From positions 1 through 13,039 of the forward strand of contig JALSON010000131.1 of assembly GCA_026986455.1 (NCBI GenBank): a DNA stretch of 13,039 nucleotides, read 5' to 3'. The notes beneath the pieces were generated by a model that saw only the letters and a list, made by a program, of their open reading frames with translations, was not told the origin of the DNA and did no database searches. This document shows positions 1-7,328 of this stretch, piece after piece. The DNA is from Thermococcaceae archaeon. GTDB lineage: Archaea > Methanobacteriota_B > Thermococci > Thermococcales > Thermococcaceae. Positions within the stretch are counted from its first letter, which is position 1. Each line of letters starts with the position of its first letter. Both the position numbers and the translations under genes were made by a program.

Positions 1-1
1 G

Positions 2-49
2 TATCTGCTCGCGATAAAGAACACCACAGATGAGGAGGTGATAGAATGA
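2..49 (+). CDS. mbhD: MbhD, C-terminal fragment (Mbh antiporter-module subunit)
   Basis: Partial gene cut by the left window edge. The frame starting at base 2 is open and reads YLLAIKNTTDEEVIE followed by TGA at 47-49. The stop overlaps the ATG of the next gene (46-48) in an ATGA junction, the coupling style seen throughout this operon. In the known Thermococcales Mbh order the gene before mbhE is mbhD, a small MnhB/DUF4040-like membrane subunit of the antiporter half. The identity rests on position and coupling, because fifteen residues are too few for a family call. The other two forward frames hit stops earlier. Confidence 0.6.
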   Translation, partial: YLLAIKNTTDEEVIE

Positions 50-318
50 GAAAAGCGTTAGGATTGTTTGCTTTCCTTGGATTCACACTGTTCCTTCTGG
101 GTGCAGCCATGAGCCTGAGGCCATTTGGTGCTCCTCCTCATGCCGAGATGGATCACTACTTTATAACCCATGCACAGGAGCAGGCATCGGCAAACAACGT
201 TGTGACGAGCATAGTCTTCGACTACAGAGGTTTCGATACCCTCGGTGAGGCCACGGTTCTCTTCACGGCGGTTGCGGGTGTCCTCATGGCCCTCCGCAGG
301 AGGGAGGTGAGCTCATGA
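46..318 (+). CDS. mbhE: MbhE, small MnhB-type subunit of membrane-bound hydrogenase
   Basis: Small membrane protein of 90 residues in the Na+/H+ antiporter-like module of Mbh. Residues about 5-25 form one hydrophobic helix and about 67-85 a second. Between them is the motif NNVVTSIVFDYRGFDTLGE, characteristic of the N-terminal part of MnhB/MrpB (DUF4040-like) proteins. A strong GGAGGTGATAG ribosome binding site at 34-44 supports the ATG at 46. It overlaps mbhD upstream and mbhF downstream by ATGA. In Mbh the MnhB-like module is split over separate small proteins, so the short length is normal and not a truncation. Confidence 0.85.
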   Translation: MRKALGLFAFLGFTLFLLGAAMSLRPFGAPPHAEMDHYFITHAQEQASANNVVTSIVFDYRGFDTLGEATVLFTAVAGVLMALRRREVSS

Positions 319-782
319 CGACCACAATCATCAAAACAACGACGAGGATACTGGCACCGCTGATACTCGTCTTCGGTGCATACATCATCCTCCACGGGCA
401 TCTGACACCCGGCGGTGGCTTTCAGGGAGGCGCGGTCTTTGCAAGCGGACTGGCCCTGCTGATAGTGGCGTGCGAAACCGATGTCGTCAAAAAGAGGTTT
501 GAGAAAGTTCCCTTAAGCCCGCTTGAGAGCATAGGCGCCCTCGGCTTCCTCGGAATGGCGCTTCTCGGCCTGATGGGTTACACCTTCTTCAGGAACGTCA
601 TAGCAAACAGCGGGTTCATATTTGGAGGAAGGACACCCATAGGGATAAACCCGGGCTTCCTGAACACGGGTGGAACACTGGCATACATGAACATATTCGT
701 CGGAATGAAGGTACTGGCAGGCCTCACAAGCATAGTGCTGATATTCTTCCTGCTCTTGGGAGGGAAAAAAGATGAATGGTGA
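315..782 (+). CDS. mbhF: MbhF, MnhB/MrpB-like antiporter subunit
   Basis: Membrane protein of 155 residues homologous to the MnhB subunit of multisubunit Mrp-type Na+/H+ antiporters. Four hydrophobic stretches are visible (about 10-28, 43-60, 75-93, 125-147). The family signature is HGHLTPGGGFQGGAVFASG near residues 27-45, where the Pro/Gly-rich loop is diagnostic. A purine-rich AGGGAGGTGA at 301-310 fits the ATG at 315, which overlaps the mbhE stop. Its own end overlaps the mbhG start by 11 bases. It works in the ion-translocating half of the complex with MbhG and MbhH. Confidence 0.9.
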   Translation: MTTTIIKTTTRILAPLILVFGAYIILHGHLTPGGGFQGGAVFASGLALLIVACETDVVKKRFEKVPLSPLESIGALGFLGMALLGLMGYTFFRNVIANSGFIFGGRTPIGINPGFLNTGGTLAYMNIFVGMKVLAGLTSIVLIFFLLLGGKKDEW

Positions 783-1140
783 TATAATAGCAATAAACTT
801 CCCCTTCATCGTGGTGGCTCTCCTGCTTGCACTGGGCTTTTACACGATAGGCTTCAAGCGGAACCTGATAAAGGTCGTCATCGGAGTTGAAATCCTTGAA
901 GGGGCCGTAAACCTCTTCCTGATTGCACTGGGATACGTCAAAGGCGGCTATGCGCCTATATACACACTGGCACCGAAAAAGGCCGTTGGGAACATGGTTC
1001 TGCCGACACCCCAGGCACTCACCCTCACGAGCATCGTTATCGGTGTCGCGGTCTCAGCCCTCATGCTGGCCTTTGCCGTCAACATATACAGGCATTACGG
1101 AACCCTTGATGTTACAAAGATTAGGAGGCTGAGGGGATGA
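772..1140 (+). CDS. mbhG: MbhG, MnhC/NuoK-like antiporter subunit
   Basis: Membrane protein of 122 residues with three hydrophobic helices (about 7-25, 31-52, 83-105), the layout of MnhC/MrpC and NuoK. A glutamate sits in the second helix within VVIGVEILEGAVNLFLIALG, as expected for the ion-path glutamates of this family. The segment around 57-80 is a longer extramembrane loop containing APKKAVGNMVLPTPQALTLT, also typical of MnhC. The ATG at 772 follows GGGAGGG at about 758-764. It overlaps mbhF by 11 bases and mbhH by ATGA. Confidence 0.9.
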   Translation: MNGDIIAINFPFIVVALLLALGFYTIGFKRNLIKVVIGVEILEGAVNLFLIALGYVKGGYAPIYTLAPKKAVGNMVLPTPQALTLTSIVIGVAVSALMLAFAVNIYRHYGTLDVTKIRRLRG

Positions 1141-2690
1141 TGGAGCACCTACCGGCTTTGATGATAGCCGTTCCTCTCTTCGGAGCATTCACAACACCCC
1201 TGCTCAAGAAGCGCTACAGCCTGGCATCAATGTGGGCGATAATAATCACGGCCGCAACCCTTGGTCTGTCGCTCCTCCTCGTTCAGGAGGTTCTCAGCAA
1301 GGGAATCATCGTCTATGTATTCGGAGCAAAGAACCCCTCGCTGGTGCTTCCCTCAGGATACAGGGTTCCCGTTAGAATCATATTTGAAATTGACGCCATA
1401 GGGGCGTTCATGGCACTTTCGGCAACACTCATGAGCTTCATCGGGGCGCTGTATTCATACAGCCACGTTAGAATGGAGAGCGGCCTTGAGAAGTACTACG
1501 CGCTGCTCCTCCTGCTCGAGGTGGGAATCCTCGGCATGGTTCTGACAGGAGACCTGTTCAACCTCTTCGTGTTCCTTGAGATAGCGGGAATAGCAGGTTC
1601 CGCCTTAGTGGGCTTCAGGAACTACAGGGGGGAGGCAAGCGAAGCGGGAATAAAGTACCTCATCGTGAGCGCGGTCGCTTCGCTCATGGTGCTGTTCTCG
1701 ATAGGCCTCCTCTACGGCCAGTACGGCAACCTCAACATAGCATACCTGAGCACGCAGATACACTTTGATACCGTCGATATGATAGCCCTCGGACTGCTCT
1801 TCGTCTCGTTCGCTATGAAGTGCGGTTCGGTTCCGATGCACTACTGGGTGCCGGATGCATACACGGAGGTTCCGGCGGGCATAAACCCAACGCTGCTGGT
1901 GGCCACGTATGCAAGCCTCTACGCCCTGTTCAGGGTTAGCTTCAGCCTCTTCGGGGCAATCACATGGAACATGGCAAGAGTGGGCTGGATAATGAGCATC
2001 CTCGGAGTGCTTACGATGTTCATAGGAGTTACCATGGCATTAGTTCAGAAGGATGTCAAGAGGCTCATGAGCTACCACGCCATCTCGCAGACGGGCTACA
2101 TGCTCCTCGGTGTTGGCGTCGGTTTAACGGTCCTCAACGACCCGGCCAAGCTTTCTGCATTTGGAAGAACCGCAATGGCGGGAGGAATATTCCACATCAT
2201 AAACCACATAATCTACAAGAGCCTCCTCCTAATGACCGCGGGAGCTCTGTTCTACGTGACAGGCACGAGGAACCTAAACGAGATGGGCGGACTGGCGAGA
2301 AGGATGCCCTACACCACGATAGCCTTCATAGTTGGAGCCGCTGCAATATCCGGAATCCCGCCATTCAACGGATTCGCCAGCAAGTTCCTCATCTACGAGA
2401 CCTCCTACCAGCTCAATCCTCTCTTAGCGGTGATAGCAATGGTAACGAGCGTTTTAACGCTTGCATCGTTCGTCAAGGTATTTGCATCGGCATTCCTCGG
2501 CCCGCCGCTTGAGAAGTATAACGAGGTCAGGGAGGTTCCGAAACCGATGGTAGCAGCAATGATAATCCTCGCAGTGCTCTGCATACTCTTCGGTCTGTTC
2601 CCGAATGTGGTGCTCAAGAACCTGATTTATCCGGCCGTTGATGCTCTGCTCAAGCTGGCACAATACCAGTCATGGGGTGGTCTGGCATGA
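1137..2690 (+). CDS. mbhH: MbhH, MnhD/NuoM-like ion-translocating subunit
   Basis: Large polytopic membrane protein of 517 residues, homologous to MnhD/MrpD and complex I NuoL/M/N. Visible landmarks are the helix-5-type glutamate in LFVFLEIAG (about E148), a lysine in SFAMKCGSVPMHYWVPDAY (about K228), the VQKDVKRLMSYHAISQTGY segment (about 303-321), and the HIINHIIYKSLLLM helix with H357 and K361. These charged residues form the central polar axis used for ion movement in the family. AGGAGG at 1123-1128 fits the ATG at 1137; a second ATG follows at 1140. The stop overlaps the preferred mbhI start by ATGA. Confidence 0.95.
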   Translation: MMEHLPALMIAVPLFGAFTTPLLKKRYSLASMWAIIITAATLGLSLLLVQEVLSKGIIVYVFGAKNPSLVLPSGYRVPVRIIFEIDAIGAFMALSATLMSFIGALYSYSHVRMESGLEKYYALLLLLEVGILGMVLTGDLFNLFVFLEIAGIAGSALVGFRNYRGEASEAGIKYLIVSAVASLMVLFSIGLLYGQYGNLNIAYLSTQIHFDTVDMIALGLLFVSFAMKCGSVPMHYWVPDAYTEVPAGINPTLLVATYASLYALFRVSFSLFGAITWNMARVGWIMSILGVLTMFIGVTMALVQKDVKRLMSYHAISQTGYMLLGVGVGLTVLNDPAKLSAFGRTAMAGGIFHIINHIIYKSLLLMTAGALFYVTGTRNLNEMGGLARRMPYTTIAFIVGAAAISGIPPFNGFASKFLIYETSYQLNPLLAVIAMVTSVLTLASFVKVFASAFLGPPLEKYNEVREVPKPMVAAMIILAVLCILFGLFPNVVLKNLIYPAVDALLKLAQYQSWGGLA

Positions 2691-3028
2691 ACTTCACTCT
2701 GCTTTCACCTTCGGGATTCTGGGATCCCGTGCTCTGGCTGATATTCCTGATCCTCTTCGGAATCATAGGATACATCATCTACTCAAGGGGCAACCCGGGC
2801 TACAAGCCGAAAACCGAGCAGGTAAAGCCATACCTCAGCGGAAATGCGGAGCCCTCAAAGGAGAAGATAATGGTCAGGGCAGGGGACATCTACTGGGGAT
2901 TCATAGAGGCCATGAAGGAGTACTATGAGGTGCTAAAAAGAATGCACACAGGCGATCTCAGGGACTACATACTCTGGTACCTTGGGATAGGGGCCGTTAT
3001 ACTCTTTATCCTCGTGGGGGGTGTGTGA
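2687..3028 (+). CDS. mbhI: MbhI, linker membrane subunit of Mbh
   Basis: Protein of 113 residues with a hydrophobic helix at each end (about 14-32 and 93-112) and a charged middle segment (about 38-85). In Thermococcales Mbh this subunit sits between the antiporter-like module and the hydrogenase module, and the two-helix layout suits such a linker. I prefer the ATG at 2687 because it makes an ATGA overlap with the mbhH stop and has GGGGTGG 7 bases upstream. An in-frame ATG at 2672 would add five residues. The stop TGA abuts the mbhJ ATG without a gap. Confidence 0.8.
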   Translation: MNFTLLSPSGFWDPVLWLIFLILFGIIGYIIYSRGNPGYKPKTEQVKPYLSGNAEPSKEKIMVRAGDIYWGFIEAMKEYYEVLKRMHTGDLRDYILWYLGIGAVILFILVGGV

Positions 3029-3472
3029 ATGGGAAAGCTTTACAGCTTTAAGCGCTCCCTCTGGGTTTTCCATGCCTCAGGGGGAAGCTGCAACGCCTGT
3101 GATATCGAGATCATCGCAGCACTGACGCCGCGCTACGATGCCGAACGCTTTGGAATCAGGCTCGTTGGCAGCCCGAGGCATGCGGATGTCCTCCTCGTCA
3201 CGGGAGCAATCCCGAGGGACTTCGCCGACAAGCTGAAGAGGATATACGAGCAGATGCCCGATCCCAAGGCAGTGGTGGTCGTAGGATGCTGCGGAACGAG
3301 CGGAGGGGTCTTCTACGACTCCTACAACATAGCCGGGCCGATAGACGAGATAATCCCCGTTGACGTTTACATTCCCGGCTGTCCTCCGAGACCTGAGGCC
3401 ATCATAGACGGAGTCGTCAAGGCGTGGCTCAAGATAGAGAAGCTCGAAAAACAGCTGGAGGGTAAGGAATGA
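3029..3472 (+). CDS. mbhJ: MbhJ, [NiFe]-hydrogenase small subunit (NuoB-like)
   Basis: Soluble subunit of 147 residues that carries the [4Fe-4S] cluster proximal to the NiFe site and passes electrons to MbhL. It is homologous to NuoB/Ech small subunits. The expected ligands are visible: C21 and C24 in GGSCNACDIEI, C87/C88 in VVVGCCGTSGG and C118 in YIPGCPPRPE. No twin-arginine signal is present, as expected for a group 4 cytoplasm-facing enzyme. The ATG directly follows the mbhI stop, with GGGGGGTGTG just before. The end overlaps mbhK by ATGA. Confidence 0.95.
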   Translation: MGKLYSFKRSLWVFHASGGSCNACDIEIIAALTPRYDAERFGIRLVGSPRHADVLLVTGAIPRDFADKLKRIYEQMPDPKAVVVVGCCGTSGGVFYDSYNIAGPIDEIIPVDVYIPGCPPRPEAIIDGVVKAWLKIEKLEKQLEGKE

Positions 3473-4032
3473 GAGGAAAACCGCTAACACCTGAAAAGGT
3501 CATTGAAAAGCTGCAGGAGGCCCTTGGAGAGGCTATCCTCTCACATGGAATGAAGGAATACACCGTGGGAATTGCAAAAAAGAGGTCCTACAGGGAGATA
3601 TGGATGGAGATAGACCGAAAGGCATTCAGAAAGGCGGTGGAGGAGATTTTCAGGCTCGACTATCCCCACCTGCACTTCATAATGGGGGAGGACAGCGGCG
3701 GAGATATGATAAAGATGATATACGGATTTGCGCTTTACCACGGCCTCCCGTGGGAGCAGGTTAGCATCGTGCTGAAGTTTAACCTGCCGAAAAGCGAGCT
3801 CGTTCTGCCGACAATCACCGATTTAATGCCCGGAGCTGAGACCAACGAGAGGGAAATCAGGGAGATGCTCGGCATTGAGTTCGAGGGGCTGAAGAACAAG
3901 AGACACCTGTTCCTTCCGGACGACTGGCCTGAGGGCAAGTATCCGTGGAGAAGGGATGAGTACGGAGTTGAGGACATGGTGAAGCACACCCACAAGAGCG
4001 TCAAAGAGATAAGGAAGGGGAGGGGTGAATGA
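3469..4032 (+). CDS. mbhK: MbhK, NuoC-like (30 kDa-type) subunit
   Basis: Soluble protein of 187 residues from the NADH dehydrogenase 30 kDa/NuoC family, which packs against the catalytic large subunit. Diagnostic blocks are the DYPHLHFIMGEDSGG strand region (about 64-78), the TNEREIREMLGIEFEGLKN motif (about 125-143) and the closing LFLPDDWPEGKYPWRRDEYG (about 147-166). Its start is coupled by ATGA to the mbhJ stop, with GGAGGGTAAGG upstream at about 3459-3469. The lysine- and arginine-rich tail (about 172-187) has no clear family motif. Confidence 0.9.
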   Translation: MRGKPLTPEKVIEKLQEALGEAILSHGMKEYTVGIAKKRSYREIWMEIDRKAFRKAVEEIFRLDYPHLHFIMGEDSGGDMIKMIYGFALYHGLPWEQVSIVLKFNLPKSELVLPTITDLMPGAETNEREIREMLGIEFEGLKNKRHLFLPDDWPEGKYPWRRDEYGVEDMVKHTHKSVKEIRKGRGE

Positions 4033-5270
4033 TGGCGAAAACCCAGTACTATGTTCCGGTCGGCCCGATTCATCCCGCACTGAAGGAGCCCATAAGGGTC
4101 GAGGCCGAGGTAGAGGGAGAGAGGATAGTCAGGGTGGATGTCAAGAGGGGATTCGCCCACAGGGGAATAGAATACATGGGCATGAAGAGGAACGCCATAC
4201 AGACGCTCTACCTGTCCGAGAGAATCTGCGGCATCTGCTCAATCTCCCACCCATATGCATTCGTCATAGGCAGCGAGAAGGCGCTCGGAATTGAGGCCCC
4301 GCCGAGGGCGCAGTACATAAGGCCCATAATAGCGGAGCTTGAGAGAATTCACAGCCATATCCTGTGGCTCGGCGTCGTTGCCCACGAGATGGGCTTTGAC
4401 TCCCTCCTCTTCTGGACATGGAAGGGAAGGGAGAAGGTTCTCGACCTGCTGGAGTTGCTCACAGGCAACAGGATCAACTACTCTGTCTTCATGATAGGCG
4501 GTGTGAGGAGGGACATCAAGGAGTCGCAGATAAAGGCGATAAAGGATGCGATTGACTTCTACAGGATATTCACAGAGGAAATGAAGAACGTGTTCCTCTC
4601 CGACCCGGTCTACAAGGCCAGAACAAGGGGGGTCGCACAGCTGTCAAGGGAGATGGCGCTCAAGCTGAACGTGTGCGGCCCGGTGGCGAGGGCCGCAGGG
4701 CTGAGAATGGACGTCAGACAGGACAACCCCTACGACGCATATGCTGACATAGAGGTCAGGGCGATAGTTCCCCAGGATATAGTTGGAGAGGCAAGGGGGG
4801 ACGCATACGACATAACCCTCGTGAGGCTCTACGAGATAGAGCAGAGCCTTGACATAATCGAGTTCTGCATCGAGAACATGCCTGAAGGAAGGATAATGGC
4901 GATTCCGAACTACGTCGTCCTGCTGAGCAAAATAAAGAAGACGAAGGGGGAAGCCATCGGGATGCACGAGGCACCGAGGGGGGAGGTCGTGCACTACTTC
5001 AAATACGACGGAACCCGGGACGGTCCGGCCGTGTGGAAGGTCGTTGCCCCGAGCTACAACAACATCAACAGCTGGGCGCCCCTGCTCCTCGGGGCGGAGG
5101 TTGCGGATATCCCGATAGTCGTGGCATACATTGACCCGTGCATGTGCTGCAACGACAGAGTCGCTGTCGTGAGGGACAGGGATGGCAGGATCATGGACTA
5201 CTCGCTCATACACAGGAAGGCGGTCGAGAAAACAATGAGGCTCAAGAGGGAGCTGGGGGTGAGGGCATGA
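4029..5270 (+). CDS. mbhL: MbhL, [NiFe]-hydrogenase large (catalytic) subunit
   Basis: Catalytic subunit of 413 residues that reduces protons to H2 at a NiFe centre, homologous to Ech/NuoD proteins. All four metal-binding cysteines are present: C67 and C70 in RICGICSISH, and C371 and C374 in DPCMCCNDR. The family Arg (not His) follows the last cysteine pair, as in group 4 enzymes. About 36 residues follow that motif; the sequence does not show whether this tail is cleaved during maturation. Tandem ATGs lie at 4029 and 4032. The GGGGTGA at 4022-4028 is better spaced for the second, which would shorten the protein by one residue. Confidence 0.95.
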   Translation: MMAKTQYYVPVGPIHPALKEPIRVEAEVEGERIVRVDVKRGFAHRGIEYMGMKRNAIQTLYLSERICGICSISHPYAFVIGSEKALGIEAPPRAQYIRPIIAELERIHSHILWLGVVAHEMGFDSLLFWTWKGREKVLDLLELLTGNRINYSVFMIGGVRRDIKESQIKAIKDAIDFYRIFTEEMKNVFLSDPVYKARTRGVAQLSREMALKLNVCGPVARAAGLRMDVRQDNPYDAYADIEVRAIVPQDIVGEARGDAYDITLVRLYEIEQSLDIIEFCIENMPEGRIMAIPNYVVLLSKIKKTKGEAIGMHEAPRGEVVHYFKYDGTRDGPAVWKVVAPSYNNINSWAPLLLGAEVADIPIVVAYIDPCMCCNDRVAVVRDRDGRIMDYSLIHRKAVEKTMRLKRELGVRA

Positions 5271-6232
5271 CCCCCGAATTCATAACCTATGCATTTGCCT
5301 TCCCCATCCTCGGGGTCTTCCTCGGACTTGTGTACAAGGGTATCGACAGACGTGTATCCGCGAGGCTAACGTCGAGGATAGGGCCGCCCATAAGACAGCC
5401 CTTCTGGGACGTAGGAAAGCTCCTCCTCAAGGAAACGATAGTCCCGGAGAATGCTGTGGCGTGGCTCTTCAACGCCATGCCCCTCGTGGCATTCGCCTCC
5501 TCGATGACGCTGCTGCTCTACATACCCTTCGGCATTCTGAAGGCCCCCCTTGAGGGATACGGTGACCTAGTCGTCATACTCTACCTGCTGACGCTCCAGT
5601 CCCTCGCAATGGCCATAGGCGGCTTTGCCTCGGGAAGTCCGTTCTCATCGGTTGGGGCCCAGAGAGAAATGGTTCTCATGATGAGCTACGAGATGCCCCT
5701 TGCAACGGTCATAGTGGGCTTCGCCCTTGTATACAGGAGCTTTTCGCTGACGACCATCGCCACGACGCCCGTCTGGAACATGGTCGGGCCTTTAGCCGGC
5801 ATAGGAATTCTGCTCCTGCTCGTGGCACTCCTGATAGTAACACCTGCAGAGCTCGCAAAGCTCCCCTTCGACATAGCTGAAGCGGAAACGGAAATAGCCG
5901 AAGGTATGCTGGCGGAATACAGCGGAAGGAATCTGGCCCTGTTCTACCTCTCGGATGCGGTCAGGGGCTTCGCAATGGCGGCAATAGAGGTTGTGCTCTT
6001 CATACCCTTCACGCTGAGCTCGATATTCAACCTGAGCCTTACCGGCCCGGCCCTCTACATCGTGGAGGGGCTCTGGTTCCTCTTCAAGGTGCTTGTGGTC
6101 TACCTGCTGGCAATAACGCTTGTCAGGACGTCATTCGCAAGGTTCAGAATAGAGCAGGCATCAAGGGTGTTCTGGGTCTATGTGAACATCATAGCGCTCG
6201 TCGGGCTGGCTCTCGTGTGGATGGGGGTGTGA
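5267..6232 (+). CDS. mbhM: MbhM, NuoH-like membrane anchor
   Basis: Polytopic membrane protein of 321 residues with about eight hydrophobic helices, homologous to NuoH/EchB. It anchors the hydrogenase module and provides the charged path at the interface. Landmarks are RIGPP at 38-42, SSVGAQREM near 127-135, and AEAETEIAEGMLAEYSG at about 204-220, the acidic loop typical of NuoH. The frame is open upstream to 5138 inside mbhL, but the ATG at 5267 makes the usual ATGA overlap, has GGGGGTGAGGG before it and gives the standard family N-terminus. MbhN starts 3 bases after its stop. M directly after L fits Mbh gene order. Confidence 0.93.
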   Translation: MTPEFITYAFAFPILGVFLGLVYKGIDRRVSARLTSRIGPPIRQPFWDVGKLLLKETIVPENAVAWLFNAMPLVAFASSMTLLLYIPFGILKAPLEGYGDLVVILYLLTLQSLAMAIGGFASGSPFSSVGAQREMVLMMSYEMPLATVIVGFALVYRSFSLTTIATTPVWNMVGPLAGIGILLLLVALLIVTPAELAKLPFDIAEAETEIAEGMLAEYSGRNLALFYLSDAVRGFAMAAIEVVLFIPFTLSSIFNLSLTGPALYIVEGLWFLFKVLVVYLLAITLVRTSFARFRIEQASRVFWVYVNIIALVGLALVWMGV

Positions 6233-6235
6233 AGC

Positions 6236-6694
6236 ATGGTCAACAAGATGATGTTCGTACTGCTGAAGCAGCTCGTCAAAAAGCCCGCCACAAACCCGTT
6301 CCCGGTCAAGCATGCACCAAAAAACGTAACAGAGCTTATAGAGAAGGTTCAGAGGGGAGAGGTGAAGATAAACCCGCCGGTCCCGGTTCCGGAGGGCTTC
6401 AGGGGGAAGCTGGTCTACGACCCTGAGAGGTGCATAGGCTGTCAGCTGTGCATAAAGGTGTGCCCCGCCGATGCGATGGAGTGGATTCCCGAGCTGAGGA
6501 AGATAAGGCACTATGTCTCAAGATGCATGTTCTGCGCCCTCTGCGTCGACATCTGCCCGGGCAAGAAGTTTCCGGGGGAAAAGAAAAACGTCAAAGCCCT
6601 CAGGATGAGCGAGGACTTCCTGCTGGCTGACTACGACAAGTACAGCGACAGCCTCATAGAGGAGCCGCCCGAGGCAAAGGAAGGGGGAGTTTAG
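6236..6694 (+). CDS. mbhN: MbhN, 2x[4Fe-4S] ferredoxin-like subunit
   Basis: Soluble electron-entry subunit of 152 residues, related to NuoI. Two classic cluster motifs are visible: C66, C69, C72 and C76 in CIGCQLCIKVCP, and C97, C100, C103 and C107 in CMFCALCVDICP. They should hold two [4Fe-4S] clusters that accept electrons from reduced ferredoxin and pass them to MbhJ. The N-terminal 50 residues are basic and proline-containing; the C-terminal 40 residues are acidic. GGGGTGTGA at about 6225-6233 precedes the ATG. It is the last gene of the operon, followed by a T-rich stretch. Confidence 0.93.
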   Translation: MVNKMMFVLLKQLVKKPATNPFPVKHAPKNVTELIEKVQRGEVKINPPVPVPEGFRGKLVYDPERCIGCQLCIKVCPADAMEWIPELRKIRHYVSRCMFCALCVDICPGKKFPGEKKNVKALRMSEDFLLADYDKYSDSLIEEPPEAKEGGV

Positions 6695-6704
6695 CCCCGT
6701 TCCA

Positions 6705-6722
6705 TCTAATTTTATTCTGTTC
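6705..6722 (+). terminator. Probable T-rich terminator of the mbh operon
   Basis: Eleven bases after the mbhN stop the coding strand reads CTAATTTTATTCTGTTCT, a T-rich tract without a strong hairpin. This is how archaeal transcription termination usually looks. It lies in the short gap between convergent mbhN and the ferritin-like gene ending at 6742. Confidence 0.5.
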
Positions 6723-6741
6723 TGGCCTTTGCGTGCCAGTG

Positions 6742-7227
6742 CTATGCATGGCCGTACCTGTATTCCTTGATCAGGCTCTCAATCGTTCTCCTGTGAAGCC
6801 TCTCCGTCGAACCAAGGTAGCTGAAAACCGCCTTCATGTACTCATCGGTTGCCGTTCCAGCGAGTATTTTATAAACCTCCTCGGCCAGTGCTTCAAGCCG
6901 GAGAGCGGCCTCAAGAACCCTGAAAACATCGCCGCTCTCCTCAAGCTTCTCATCCAGCGACACGGAAGGCAGCTTTACCGGGAGGAGTTCCTTTGTATTG
7001 AATGTCCTCTCATAAACTGACATAAGCTTTCTATCATGCCGGGTGGCTTCCAGTGAAAGCAGCCTGAAGAGGCCATATGCGGAATCGTCGAGCCCGAGCT
7101 CCCTGGCCTTCCGGGCGAGCATCTCATACAGCTCGGCCTTCTTTCTCTCATTTAAAATCCAGTAGCTCAGGAGCTCCCTCAAATCCAGCTCTTTCAGCCG
7201 GAGCAGCAGCCCGTCAAAATCCTCCAT
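6742..7227 (-). CDS. Ferritin/rubrerythrin-like diiron-type protein (paralogue A)
   Basis: Protein of 161 residues, nearly all helical and charged, with the two-fold repeated ligand pattern of ferritin-like four-helix bundles. Half one has E27-x6-Y34 and E60-x3-H64; half two has E112-x6-Y119 and E142-x2-H145. It should bind two metals, probably iron, and could act in peroxide or oxygen defence or iron handling; the reaction cannot be read from sequence. No rubredoxin-type Cys4 domain is present. The ATG at 7227 is preferred because GGTGG lies 5 bases upstream and a TATA-like box at 7275-7280 suits it. The frame runs further to 7314, but that would extend through this promoter. It is a diverged paralogue of the next gene upstream. 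Confidence 0.8.
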   Translation of the reverse strand: MEDFDGLLLRLKELDLRELLSYWILNERKKAELYEMLARKARELGLDDSAYGLFRLLSLEATRHDRKLMSVYERTFNTKELLPVKLPSVSLDEKLEESGDVFRVLEAALRLEALAEEVYKILAGTATDEYMKAVFSYLGSTERLHRRTIESLIKEYRYGHA

Positions 7228-7274
7228 TTCAACCACCGGTGAAGCATAGGGCTTTCTTTTTATCTTTTTTGTGG

Positions 7275-7280
7275 TATAAA
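7275..7280 (-). promoter_or_regulatory. Possible TATA box for ferritin-like gene A
   Basis: Read on the minus strand, the gap holds ACGTTTATACC, with TTTATA about 48 bases before the ATG at 7227. Transcription would begin about 25 bases further on, giving a leader of roughly 20 bases that includes the GGTGG site. This suggests gene A can be transcribed separately from the upstream cluster. Confidence 0.4.
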
Positions 7281-7301
7281 CGTCTAAGAAAGATTTTCTG
7301 A

Positions 7302-7312
7302 AATTAAAAAGC
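7302..7312 (-). terminator. Possible T-rich terminator after ferritin-like gene B
   Basis: On the minus strand, GCTTTTTAATTTC lies about 17-27 bases after the stop codon of the gene ending at 7329. A T-run in this place fits archaeal termination and would separate gene B from gene A. Confidence 0.35.
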
Positions 7313-7328
7313 AATTTAGAAGGAGCTC

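Noticed and set aside
5138..5266. Upstream extension of MbhM
   Set aside because: The open frame lies inside mbhL. The extension is hydrophilic and unlike NuoH, whereas the ATG at 5267 has a ribosome binding site and the operon's usual ATGA overlap.
2..6694. Membrane-bound sulfane reductase (Mbs/Mbx) operon instead of Mbh
   Set aside because: There is a single MnhD-like gene, the NuoH-like gene follows the large subunit, and the large subunit keeps both CxxC pairs of the NiFe site. All three fit Mbh.
7228..7314. N-terminal extension of ferritin-like protein A
   Set aside because: The extra codons run through the predicted promoter and the T-tract after gene B, and the best ribosome binding site is directly before 7227.
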